From the NCBI GenBank assembly GCA_036752345.1, contig DAIOSV010000004.1, forward strand, positions 22,730-86,729: a stretch of 64,000 bases of DNA, read 5' to 3'. A model generated the notes under the pieces. That model was not told the origin of the DNA. It searched no databases and worked only from the letters and a program-made list of their open reading frames with translations. Positions 42,537 through 50,834 of this stretch are shown here, one piece after another. The position numbers were made by a program, and so were the translations under genes. Position 1 is the first letter of the stretch, and each line of letters opens with the position of its first letter. This stretch comes from UBA1715 sp036752345. GTDB lineage: Bacteria; Bacteroidota; Bacteroidia; Bacteroidales; UBA1715.

Positions 42537-42566
42537 TTGTATTTTAATTTTTATTCCGTTTCTTTG
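42537..42566 (+). promoter_or_regulatory. candidate promoter of the outer-membrane protein operon
   Basis: TTG (42537-42539), 19 bp spacer, then TTTCTTTG (42559-42566), one mismatch from TAnnTTTG, 39 bp before the ATG. The same TTTCTTTG variant precedes the serine hydrolase gene at 49405. Confidence 0.45.
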
Positions 42567-42605
42567 AAAAAAATTATAGAAAGTTAAAAGTTATACCCTT
42601 ATCAA

Positions 42606-44465
42606 ATGAAACTACTTTTACACGTTTCTTGTTTGCTTCTTCTTCCAATGTTTGTATTAGCAGATCCTCCTTCGGTGGATGTGCCGTATGGCGATACGGT
42701 AGCACAACGTGAACATAAAAAAACGGGAGCGAAGTTTATGGGGAAACCAGGTTTGCGTAATTTCGGTATTACCGGAAATTATCGTGGCATGATTTACTAT
42801 CGAAACATGAATGATTTGTTTGATGGTACGTATTCTCAAGAAAAAATGTTGCTCTCAACAAACGATGGTGGACGCCAATCACAGTTACAACTTGATGTAG
42901 TAGGACGTCCTACCGCAAATACGGCGTTCCGTACTGATTTTTATTTGTATTCGCCTATGCTTGGGGCTGGCTATAATACCAATGAGACGGGTTTGCAAAT
43001 GGGAGTAAACCTTGACGGGCAAATGAATTATGACAATGCAAAAATCAGTTTCCGTTTAGGTGGTTTGCAATATACGCGACTTTCTAAATTAACCTTGTGG
43101 GCTACTGAAAATGAGGGTGAAAGTTTGTTTGAACGCAATTCATGGGATTATTTCCAAATGGCTGCGCAAAACTACGATTCGTATTATTCGCAAGGAACCG
43201 TTATTCGCGACTTTCGTTGGGGAAATCAGTTCTGCCAAGGTCTTGTGGCTTCGGTATATGATTTGCCTTGGGGATTAGAATCACGAATTTTGTACGCTAA
43301 AACACCAAACAATGGTGGCCAGTCTTCGTATCTCGATACTATTCCTAATATTTCATATGGTGGTTTTGTACATAAGAAATTTGGTCAGAATTTTATTGGT
43401 GTAAATACCTTCCATTCTGTAAATTACGATACTACCGTCAATGGTAATTTTGTAGGATATAATATTGGTTCTTTTAATTTCAGTCTAGATTTTCTCAAAG
43501 ATTTCAATGCATCCGGAGAACTAGGCTATGGCCGATATGTAGAAGACCAAACCTTGAATGTTTCGTATGGTGAGGCAATGGATTTGGTATTGCTCTCGCG
43601 TCAAGCGCTTATAGGAGCACCTCTCAAATTACATTTCTATCGTCTTTCTCCTTCGTTCATCAACTTGGATGCAGGTTTTAATACATTCCTTTCAACTACA
43701 GCCGGTTACAATGGAGAAGGAGGTTCTTCATATCCGGTTGGTGCAAATATGTCCGACATCGATTACATCAATGGTAATCGTCAGGGATTGGATTTGCGCA
43801 CAGAGTTGAATCTTGCAGGTTTGAAGGTGAATTTGGCTACCGGTTTCTCTGAAGAAGTTGAACATAAATCTACTTCGGTTTCGTTCGGACACCGCATCAA
43901 TGGTATTATGTTTGCCCGTGTGTTCGGCTATCAAAATTACATGGGTCCGTATAGCGCGCTCACTACCAACTTCCGTAGTTACTACGAAACAGATCCGTTC
44001 GACACAACAAACGTAGCATCAAAAATACGTTTTGCTACCACCGAATGGAATTTGAAGTATAAATTCAATATGTTAAATCGTCCGGTGTATTTGTTCTATT
44101 TAGGTTCGTATGCATCGTGTCAAGAAAAATTGTCACCATTCCCGGTTTTAAAGGAAGACAAATCATATATGCGTGTTCAATATCATGAGTTGGAGGCGTA
44201 TTATAAATTGACTACAAAATTTGCATTGGCAAGTTATTTCGGTTTTGAAAACATGAAAGGAACCGAAGGATATGTGTATGCGCAAAAAGGTGCAAATCCT
44301 GTGAATGAATACGGAAAAGGACTTGGTTTAGGTTGCGATATAGTGTTGGCTGAACTTACCAACCTATATGTGCGCACTCGCTGGTTCGATTTTGAAGATA
44401 AGAACAATGAGAACTCGCACTATAGTGGTTTTGAGGGTTCTATCGAATTAAAAGTATTTTTTTAA
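42606..44465 (+). CDS. large outer-membrane beta-barrel protein, first gene of a possible glycan-capture operon
   Basis: 619 residues. The signal peptide (to about LLPMFVLA) is followed throughout by amphipathic aromatic beta strands (GITGNYRGMIYYRNMN, QLQLDVVGRPTANTAFRTDF, NYDNAKISFRLGGLQYTRL, DLRTELNLAGLKVNLATGF), ending IELKVFF, which fits a barrel of 18 or more strands. There is no TonB box, plug or CarboxypepD_reg domain, so it is not SusC. I do not recognise a named family. It lies divergent from the xyloglucan enzymes and upstream of a second barrel and three lipoproteins. Confidence 0.75.
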   Translation: MKLLLHVSCLLLLPMFVLADPPSVDVPYGDTVAQREHKKTGAKFMGKPGLRNFGITGNYRGMIYYRNMNDLFDGTYSQEKMLLSTNDGGRQSQLQLDVVGRPTANTAFRTDFYLYSPMLGAGYNTNETGLQMGVNLDGQMNYDNAKISFRLGGLQYTRLSKLTLWATENEGESLFERNSWDYFQMAAQNYDSYYSQGTVIRDFRWGNQFCQGLVASVYDLPWGLESRILYAKTPNNGGQSSYLDTIPNISYGGFVHKKFGQNFIGVNTFHSVNYDTTVNGNFVGYNIGSFNFSLDFLKDFNASGELGYGRYVEDQTLNVSYGEAMDLVLLSRQALIGAPLKLHFYRLSPSFINLDAGFNTFLSTTAGYNGEGGSSYPVGANMSDIDYINGNRQGLDLRTELNLAGLKVNLATGFSEEVEHKSTSVSFGHRINGIMFARVFGYQNYMGPYSALTTNFRSYYETDPFDTTNVASKIRFATTEWNLKYKFNMLNRPVYLFYLGSYASCQEKLSPFPVLKEDKSYMRVQYHELEAYYKLTTKFALASYFGFENMKGTEGYVYAQKGANPVNEYGKGLGLGCDIVLAELTNLYVRTRWFDFEDKNNENSHYSGFEGSIELKVFF

Positions 44466-44510
44466 ATAGTAGTTACAAAGAAATTTATTCATCAATAAAT
44501 ACATAGAAGA

Positions 44511-46232
44511 ATGAAAAAGTTATACGTTCTCATAGGTCTTGCATTTTTAGGTATGTTGGCTCAAGCACAAACAGCCAATCCCAAAATACAATTCAACGGT
44601 GTTGCACGAGGCGATATGTTGCACAACTGGCTTGCGTCTGACGATACGTCAAATATTGATCAGTCGTTGGGTGGCGCGGCTTTGGTTGATTTGCACCTCA
44701 ATATTCACCCCAACGATGCCGTGCGTATTCATACCACATTGCGTGTAAAGAATGCCATTGGCGGTTTCTGGGGACAAGGTTCATCGCTTGAATTACGCGA
44801 AATTTCTATCAAAGGCGTTGCCGGTAAGGTTGTCAAATATCGTTTTGGCGATATTGATTCAAAAATGACAGAATACACCTTGTATAATAACGATGGTGAA
44901 GTAGCAAACAACGAAGCTCACGTGTTCGACTTCATTCGCGAAATTCGTCATCAGGAAAATTTCAACACAGGAAACTATTGGCGCAACCAAGGTGTTGACT
45001 TGGCTTGGAGTCTTGGCTTTGATAAATATGTAAAATCAATCGATTTTACAACGTTTATGATTAGAAATAAAAGTCTCAACGATGGCAAAACGCCAGACCG
45101 TTTGCAGGGTGGTGGCCGTATGGTCTTTAACTTTAACGAAAAATCATACCTTGGAGCTAACTACATTAATTTGTTCGACATCCCTCAAACCGTTTCAAAA
45201 ACGTCGTATGAGAAATATTCCAACGGTGTAGCTACCGTAAATGCGCACATTGACGCAAATCTTTTGTACGTGTTTGGTGAAGGTGGTGTTTCGTCAATCG
45301 ATTACACCGATACGTCCGATGCTAAAACCGTTGACGTAAATGGAACATTCTTCGAAATTGGTTTAGGAAAATTATTAGCAAAAGATCAATTGAAGACCGA
45401 GTTGTCATTCCGCCGTGTTGACGAAAATTTCTTTAGTGCCGGTGCACAATCAAAACGTATCAATTACACATCGCAAGTAAATGTGTTGCCAACCGTTGGC
45501 CAGAATTCATACGCACGCGCCATCAGTTTGCTCGATTTGGTTACAGACGATGCTATTTACAATCAATCAATTTCCTTTGGTTTGATGGATTATGAGATGA
45601 TTTTCAACAACGTAACGCCGTATGGAAAAGCAACACCAAACCGCCAAGGCTTTGATTTGGCCGTTTCGTATGCCGATGCCGACGGAAAATACGATACCAA
45701 AATCGACGCACAATTCTTACAAGACGTTGCCGGACAAGGTTCTGACAAAAAGAAAAACTACTTGTTGGCTTGTTGGAGTGGAAATGTGAATTTCGATAAA
45801 ATGTTCCAATGGAAAAAATCAGTGAGCATGTCAGCCGGATACCAATTTGCTTCCGCAAATCGAGAGGAATACCGTCAATACAGACAGTCAATAGATCTTG
45901 TAGAGCCTGTTGATTTACATTCTCACACAATTGATTTGGGTACCAGCATCGAAGTCATAAACCGTTTAGATTTCTTGTTGGGAACAAAAATGTTGTTCTA
46001 CAAAGGTTCAGATTTCAAAGCACAATTGAACGGATTCAACGAAACGGTAAAATACAAATGCGAAACATACGATGGCAGTCAAATGCTTTCTGCTGTTGGC
46101 TTGCGCTATCGTTTCAACGACAATATCTCAGTTACGGCACAATATGACCGTTTCAATTTCAAAGACAAGCTTGATGAAGGAAATTCGTATAAGATAAACC
46201 AAGCATTCTTGTTGTTTAACGTTCAGTTCTAA
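44511..46232 (+). CDS. second outer-membrane beta-barrel protein of the operon
   Basis: 573 residues: signal peptide MKKLYVLIGLAFLGMLAQAQ, then a barrel-like pattern (DLHLNIHPNDAVRIHTTLRV, YRFGDIDSKMTEYTLYN, RMVFNFNEKSYLGANYINLF, QLKTELSFRRVDENFF), ending AFLLFNVQF with the terminal Phe needed for BAM-dependent insertion. It is only weakly similar in style to the previous protein, so the pair need not be paralogues. Its stop overlaps the first possible ATG of the next lipoprotein gene (TAATG). No plug or TonB features are seen. The function is unknown; porin-like uptake or scaffold is inferred from context. Confidence 0.75.
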   Translation: MKKLYVLIGLAFLGMLAQAQTANPKIQFNGVARGDMLHNWLASDDTSNIDQSLGGAALVDLHLNIHPNDAVRIHTTLRVKNAIGGFWGQGSSLELREISIKGVAGKVVKYRFGDIDSKMTEYTLYNNDGEVANNEAHVFDFIREIRHQENFNTGNYWRNQGVDLAWSLGFDKYVKSIDFTTFMIRNKSLNDGKTPDRLQGGGRMVFNFNEKSYLGANYINLFDIPQTVSKTSYEKYSNGVATVNAHIDANLLYVFGEGGVSSIDYTDTSDAKTVDVNGTFFEIGLGKLLAKDQLKTELSFRRVDENFFSAGAQSKRINYTSQVNVLPTVGQNSYARAISLLDLVTDDAIYNQSISFGLMDYEMIFNNVTPYGKATPNRQGFDLAVSYADADGKYDTKIDAQFLQDVAGQGSDKKKNYLLACWSGNVNFDKMFQWKKSVSMSAGYQFASANREEYRQYRQSIDLVEPVDLHSHTIDLGTSIEVINRLDFLLGTKMLFYKGSDFKAQLNGFNETVKYKCETYDGSQMLSAVGLRYRFNDNISVTAQYDRFNFKDKLDEGNSYKINQAFLLFNVQF

Positions 46233-47221
46233 TGATTATGAGTATGAAACGATTGACATTCATAGGAATTGCAGCAAGTTTGTTCTTTGCATGGGGATGC
46301 AAAGAAGAGATGGTAGGTCCGAACATTGCCGGAATTGCCATTGACACGTTTGCCATCAAAACAAACCAGGAAGTGCTTCAAGTGGATTTTTCTCAAAAAG
46401 AAACCGTTGCATTTACAGGTTCTTGGGAAACTGATGCAAAATGGATTATAACCATTACCGGTAAAGAGTCGGGAGCAACAAAAACGCTCAAGGGCAAAGA
46501 TAAAGCTATTGATTCTGTAGTGTGGGACGGTACGTCCGATGGACTTTTCTTTAAACCCAACGAGGTTTGCGAAGCGGTGCTTTCATTTGAAAACTACGAT
46601 AATACCGACACCGCGTCGGCACTTATTAAGATTGTAAATACCTATGCCTACGACGGCATTGTGCTTTCTGACTACGAAACAATTGGTGGCATAGGCTGGG
46701 GAGGCAATAATCCTATTACCGAAGACGGTGTGAAACTCCCCCAATCGCAATTGATGACTGCAGAAAGTGAAAATATTTCTGTTCCTCAAGGAAACACCTA
46801 TTTGCAAATGAGTGGATATGAAACAGGCGGAAAATATTATTTGGCAGGAAATTCGTTGGTTGTATCCGATACTATCAAAGTTGAGAATCCAACGACAACA
46901 TACATCAATTTCTTTGTGTATGGATATCCGAATTATTACCAAAAATCTACCTTGTTCGTTTTCTTCCGCGACAAAAATGCGGTAGAAATAGGGTATCAAG
47001 ACCGTATAAAAATTCCCGGTATAGGATGGAACGCCATCTCTATTCCGTTGTCAAAATTGAAAGCAACGAGCAACGGGACAGGAGCTCCGTTCGATTATAA
47101 TTCAATTGTAGAAGGAGGTTTTTCACTTTTCTCTGTTGATGGAACTGAGTGCGCGGCAAAATGTGCGGTTGATTATTTTATACTCACCAAAGGATATGCG
47201 TTGTTCCCGCTTTATAATTAA
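46232..47221 (+). CDS. surface-type lipoprotein with Ig-like and carbohydrate-binding-like domains
   Basis: 329 residues if ATG 46232 is used (in-frame ATGs also at 46238 and 46244; MKRLTF at 46244 gives the cleanest signal). The lipobox is near FFAWGCKEE. An Ig/BACON-like domain (about 35-135: VDFSQKETVAFTGSWETDAK, then WIITITGKESG) is followed by a jelly-roll (about 145-329: NTYLQMSGYETGGKYYLAG, ATTYINFFVYGYPN-like strands, GWNAISIPLSKL), which resembles CBM11/CIA30-type folds. It ends ALFPLYN, shared with the next protein. It is a tandem paralogue of 47227-48315. A role in glycan binding at the cell surface is inferred. Confidence 0.75.
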   Translation: MIMSMKRLTFIGIAASLFFAWGCKEEMVGPNIAGIAIDTFAIKTNQEVLQVDFSQKETVAFTGSWETDAKWIITITGKESGATKTLKGKDKAIDSVVWDGTSDGLFFKPNEVCEAVLSFENYDNTDTASALIKIVNTYAYDGIVLSDYETIGGIGWGGNNPITEDGVKLPQSQLMTAESENISVPQGNTYLQMSGYETGGKYYLAGNSLVVSDTIKVENPTTTYINFFVYGYPNYYQKSTLFVFFRDKNAVEIGYQDRIKIPGIGWNAISIPLSKLKATSNGTGAPFDYNSIVEGGFSLFSVDGTECAAKCAVDYFILTKGYALFPLYN

Positions 47222-47226
47222 ACACG

Positions 47227-48315
47227 ATGGATATGAATACGAAAAATATACTGACTTGTGCATTGATTGCTTTTTCTCTTGCTGGAGTTACCTCGTGTAA
47301 TGAGAGTGATGATATTTGGGACGTAAAACTCAAAACAGAACAAACATTCGATGTAGTTGGGGCAACTACCGACACGATAGAAGTTGATTTTGCCAATGGT
47401 GACGAAATTGCTTTTCAAGGAGCATGGAATACCCAAACAAATTGGGAGATAGTGATTGTGGGCAATGAATCGGGAAAAACCGATACAATTCGTGGCAATT
47501 CTACTTCGCTCAATGACGTGGTGTGGAACGGAAATGTTACCTCTGGTTCTACCCATTATTTCCCTTCGTCGGTGTTCTCAAAAAATACATTCAACATCAA
47601 TTTATTTGGAGAAAGTGGCAATGCAACTAATTCGTTCAAGGCTGGTGAAACTTGTACAATAACCTTGCATTTCCCCGATTATTATGGAGCTGATACTTGC
47701 AAAACGGTCGTGAAAATAGCATCGGCAGCAGAAGAGACTTTCACAGCAAGTGATTACTGCATTTTCGGTGATTTTGAAGCAACGGCAACAAAACCATTGT
47801 ATCAAGATGCTACAATTACCTATGAAACCTCAGGCCTCACAGTTCCCGAAGGTTCTACCTATTGTTTGATGCAAGGAACAGAAAAAGGTGGCAGTTGGTA
47901 TATTGCCGGTGGCGGTTATACGTTTGCTAATACCTCAGGATGGGCGCAACCCAATGGCTACTATCCAATTACGACAGCCGACACGGCTACAACGTACATT
48001 AATTTCATGATGTACGGATTCCCGGGCTATTGCGACCGCAGCAGCGTGTATATCGCACTCATGAATATCAGCACCAACGTAGAAGCTGGGTATGCCGATA
48101 GATTTTCCGTAACAGAAGGATGGCATGGTATTTCTATTCCTCTTTCTAAATTCCTTCCGAGTGCAGGTAAGACAATTGATTACGACAAGGTTGATAAAAT
48201 TATATTTTCTTTGTTCTCCAACGGTCAAGCAGGTGATGTGAAAGCAGCGATAGACTTTTTAGTGATAACGAAAAAATATCCGTTGTTCCCGTTGTACAAT
48301 GCTAATGTTCAATAA
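47227..48315 (+). CDS. paralogous surface-type lipoprotein
   Basis: 362 residues with lipobox LAGVTSCNES. It has the same two-domain plan as its upstream neighbour: Ig-like (VDFANGDEIAFQGAWNTQTN, then EIVIVGNESGKTDTIRG) and jelly-roll (STYCLMQGTEKGGSWYIAGG, TYINFMMYGFPGYCDRSSVY, GWHGISIPLSKFLP), ending PLFPLYNANVQ. The pair clearly arose by tandem duplication. This copy has a longer insertion after the Ig-like domain (SGSTHYFPSSVFSKNTFNIN) and extra Cys residues. It starts 5 bp after the first paralogue. It may have a different sugar specificity; not testable from sequence. Confidence 0.75.
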   Translation: MDMNTKNILTCALIAFSLAGVTSCNESDDIWDVKLKTEQTFDVVGATTDTIEVDFANGDEIAFQGAWNTQTNWEIVIVGNESGKTDTIRGNSTSLNDVVWNGNVTSGSTHYFPSSVFSKNTFNINLFGESGNATNSFKAGETCTITLHFPDYYGADTCKTVVKIASAAEETFTASDYCIFGDFEATATKPLYQDATITYETSGLTVPEGSTYCLMQGTEKGGSWYIAGGGYTFANTSGWAQPNGYYPITTADTATTYINFMMYGFPGYCDRSSVYIALMNISTNVEAGYADRFSVTEGWHGISIPLSKFLPSAGKTIDYDKVDKIIFSLFSNGQAGDVKAAIDFLVITKKYPLFPLYNANVQ

Positions 48316-48329
48316 TTAAAACGAATAAT

Positions 48330-49013
48330 ATGAAAAAGATTACCTTTTTTTCAAGTGTAGTAGTAGCAGGATTGTTTTTGATGTCAGGCTGTGGCGTGCA
48401 AATGCTTCCAATGGCTCTCGATACTGCCCAAGATAATGATCCGTATTTCACAATAACGCAAGAGAAAAACGCCGACTATGTAGAAAAATTTACTGCTTCG
48501 GCTATTTTCTTGGATAACTTACCCGGATGCTGGGGCTTTGAAAAGGATGCCTGCCGTGATTTCACGGTTGAAAGCAATATTGTATATAAAGGTATGGGTA
48601 GTTTGCACCTTAAATGGGATAAGTCAAAAAAAGGATGCGACTGGATTGGTGCAGGTTTTATGTGGAACAATTGGCAAACGGTTGATATGTCTGACATTAT
48701 TGACACATGGGCGCTTGAATTCTGGGCTCGTACTGCCGATGGTGATGAAATTGGTTCTGTTCCATTAAATTTCTGTTTTTTGGATAACAATAACAAATCA
48801 ACTCCGGTAATAGCATGCGGAAGCCGTTTTTACGAAGGCTTCGGTCTAAATTCAACGTGGAAAAAAGTTACCATACCATTGAAATATTTCCGTTTTGTTG
48901 ATTCAGGTTTAAATCCGGTAGAAATCAGCCAAATGATTATGTCATTTGAAGGTACCGCCGAAATTTATGTTGACGAAATGAAATTGGTGGATATGACCCC
49001 GAAGGAAGAGTAG
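48330..49013 (+). CDS. lipoprotein with CBM11/CIA30-like jelly-roll
   Basis: 227 residues with lipobox LMSGCGVQM. Almost all of the mature protein is one jelly-roll domain: CWGFEKDACRDFTVE, SLHLKWDKSKKGCDWIGAGF, then ALEFWARTADGDEIGSVPL, KKVTIPLKYFRF and closing EIYVDEMKLVDM. The VDE(M/I)xLV ending and buried Trp pattern are typical of CBM11/CBM30-like modules. It is the last gene of the operon, 14 bp after the previous one and followed by a terminator. Binding of beta-glucan or xyloglucan is plausible given the neighbouring enzymes, but that is inference. Confidence 0.75.
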   Translation: MKKITFFSSVVVAGLFLMSGCGVQMLPMALDTAQDNDPYFTITQEKNADYVEKFTASAIFLDNLPGCWGFEKDACRDFTVESNIVYKGMGSLHLKWDKSKKGCDWIGAGFMWNNWQTVDMSDIIDTWALEFWARTADGDEIGSVPLNFCFLDNNNKSTPVIACGSRFYEGFGLNSTWKKVTIPLKYFRFVDSGLNPVEISQMIMSFEGTAEIYVDEMKLVDMTPKEE

Positions 49014-49041
49014 ACGAGTTATTGTTTATGAGTTATGAGTT

Positions 49042-49071
49042 ATGGCGGACCAGTGTGTTCGCCATTTTTTT
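49042..49071 (+). terminator. terminator of the outer-membrane protein operon
   Basis: ATGGCGGAC (49042-49050) pairs with GTTCGCCAT (49057-49065) around CAGTGT, one G-T pair, followed by seven T. Confidence 0.85.
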
Positions 49072-49117
49072 GCAACAATATACGGTTGTATCAAATCAGT
49101 AACGAATAGAGAAAGAA

Positions 49118-49217
49118 GAGATTCCTCAGTCGCGTGTGCTCCTTCGGAATGACGTAACGTATATAAAAGGAGAGGGAGCAGTGAGTATTCGTCATTCCGA
49201 GCGTAGCGAGGAATCTC
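49118..49217. repeat. MITE/REP-like inverted repeat
   Basis: Arms GAGATTCCTC...GGAATGACG (49118-49154) and CGTCATTCC...GAGGAATCTC (49190-49217) are inverted copies with a divergent inner segment, about 100 bp in all. The CATTCCGAGCG / AGGAATCTC type of sequence is a widespread non-coding repeat in Bacteroidota and other genomes. The short ORF through it is not a gene. Together with the adjacent palindrome it fills the 390-bp gene-free stretch 49014-49404. Confidence 0.75.
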
Positions 49218-49227
49218 CATAATCAAA

Positions 49228-49253
49228 TAGCGACGCACCATGGTGCGTCGCTA
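49228..49253. repeat. perfect 26-bp palindrome
   Basis: 13-base arms beginning TAGCGACGCACCA and continuing with its exact complement, no loop. It is a second dispersed-hairpin type element (compare the GAGACG...CGTCTC hairpin at 33692-33723) directly beside the repeat above. Confidence 0.8.
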
Positions 49254-49350
49254 CAATCAATCCCAATCTTCAAAATCCCGCATTGCCGCATAGGGTATTT
49301 CTTCCCAAAATTGTCTAAAAATTCCATTTTTTGTAAAATATTGACCTTCA

Positions 49351-49394
49351 TTTCTTTGCAAAAAGAAAAAAAATTCTGATGTTTGTATCAGAAT
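49351..49394 (+). promoter_or_regulatory. promoter and 5'-UTR hairpin of the serine hydrolase gene
   Basis: TTG (49331-49333), 17 bp, then TTTCTTTG (49351-49358; one mismatch from TAnnTTTG). The leader contains ATTCTGAT (49373-49380), GTTTGT loop and ATCAGAAT (49387-49394), a perfect 8-bp hairpin ending 10 bp before the ATG, able to mask the ribosome-binding region. Confidence 0.45.
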
Positions 49395-49404
49395 TGAATT
49401 TTTC

Positions 49405-50691
49405 ATGAAAATACGATATACAATAACATTGAGTTTAGTTTTATTGATTGGATACATAGGCTATACCATACAAACTCAAAAAGGCGCCTATGCTTCTGAA
49501 TACAACCCCACACCTCGCACTTCTTCTCACGTATCAAAATCACAAAATGCTACACGCGATTCAATTAATCGCTATAATGAGGTAGCTGATTTTGTATCAG
49601 AATATTCAGAATATTTCCAATCACAATTTGATTCTCTTCATTCTGTTGGTGGCGCAATGACTATTGTCTATAAAGGACAGGTTGTTTTTTGCAAACCATA
49701 TGGTGTAAAACGTGCTGGAACTCATGACTCGGTGAATGTACATACCCTTTTCCGTTTAGCTTCAGTTTCTAAAGGCTTTGCCGGTGTGCTTGCCGCTAAA
49801 ATGACAGAACGTGAAGCTATTAATTTGGATACTCCAATAATTGCATATTTACCTTCGTTGAATTTGTCAAAAACGTACAATGAGGAACATGTAACGTTGC
49901 GCAATGTGTTAAGTCATACATCGGGTTTGCTTGCATATTCTTTTGACCCTTCTGTTGAAAGTGGAATGTCTATGCATCAGATTTATCAGAAACTAGATGC
50001 AGCAAAAATTGATGCCAATCCGGGACAACATTATGCCTATCAAAATGTAATGTTTAGTTTGTTGGACACCGTATTGCAATTGCGTACCGGTATGACCTAC
50101 GGTGACCTTATGTCTGAGTTTATATTCCAACCACTTGGTATGCAAGATGCTTCGGTAGGGTTCAATGGCTTTGTTGATTCTAAAAATTATGCCTACCCAC
50201 ACAAAATGGTTTCGGCAAAAACGCTATCATACAGAGTTTGTGAATTAAACGACCGATACTACACAACAGCACCGGCAGCGGGCGTAAACGCAAGTATTTC
50301 CGATATGGGAATTTGGCTTAATGCAATTTTAGGAAACTATCCTCGTGTGGTTTCTCCAAACGCGCTCAAAGAAATTTCTACTCCGTATGTACATATTCCA
50401 CAAAAGTCAGCAAGATATTGGGGACCCGACTTGCAGTCGAAAGACTACAGCATGGGGTGGCGCATTTATACGTACAAAAACGAAAAAATATTGTATCATG
50501 GCGGATTTGTACAAGGCTATCGTGCTGAAGTAGTAGTATGGCCTGAAAAACAAATCGCAATGGCTATGTTGCTCAATTCTCCGAATTGCTTGGCACAAAA
50601 AGCAGCACCGATATTTGTGAACATGTATTCTAAATACTTGAATCCAATCGCTCGGATTGATTCAACTTCAACTACCACAATGAATTTTTAG
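49405..50691 (+). CDS. class C beta-lactamase-fold serine hydrolase
   Basis: 428 residues with an N-terminal signal or membrane anchor (about 6-25, IGYIGYT). The penicillin-binding-like fold has the catalytic SxxK (RLASVSKGFAG, Ser near 120), YxN (HYAYQNVMFSL) and HGG (LYHGGFVQGYRAE) in place of KTG. Proteins of this group include esterases, DD-peptidases and beta-lactamase relatives, so antibiotic resistance should not be assumed. It stands alone with its own promoter and a leader hairpin. Confidence 0.88.
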   Translation: MKIRYTITLSLVLLIGYIGYTIQTQKGAYASEYNPTPRTSSHVSKSQNATRDSINRYNEVADFVSEYSEYFQSQFDSLHSVGGAMTIVYKGQVVFCKPYGVKRAGTHDSVNVHTLFRLASVSKGFAGVLAAKMTEREAINLDTPIIAYLPSLNLSKTYNEEHVTLRNVLSHTSGLLAYSFDPSVESGMSMHQIYQKLDAAKIDANPGQHYAYQNVMFSLLDTVLQLRTGMTYGDLMSEFIFQPLGMQDASVGFNGFVDSKNYAYPHKMVSAKTLSYRVCELNDRYYTTAPAAGVNASISDMGIWLNAILGNYPRVVSPNALKEISTPYVHIPQKSARYWGPDLQSKDYSMGWRIYTYKNEKILYHGGFVQGYRAEVVVWPEKQIAMAMLLNSPNCLAQKAAPIFVNMYSKYLNPIARIDSTSTTTMNF

Positions 50692-50834
50692 CCGGTTATT
50701 TGTCCGAATCACAAATACTCGTGTAATATTCTAAACAGTCTATCTAATTGATGTAACCGTCAACGATTTAGTAATCGTTTTTTATTTTTTTAATCTCGTG
50801 CAAAAATCGTATTTTCGCAGCAAAGATAAAAACT

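Noticed and set aside
49026..49241. Small ORF encoding a RYARND-containing peptide
   Set aside because: It is a translation of a well-known dispersed inverted repeat, not a gene.
49405..50691. Beta-lactamase resistance gene
   Set aside because: SxxK, YxN and HGG show the fold but HGG instead of KTG and lack of context do not support antibiotic hydrolysis.
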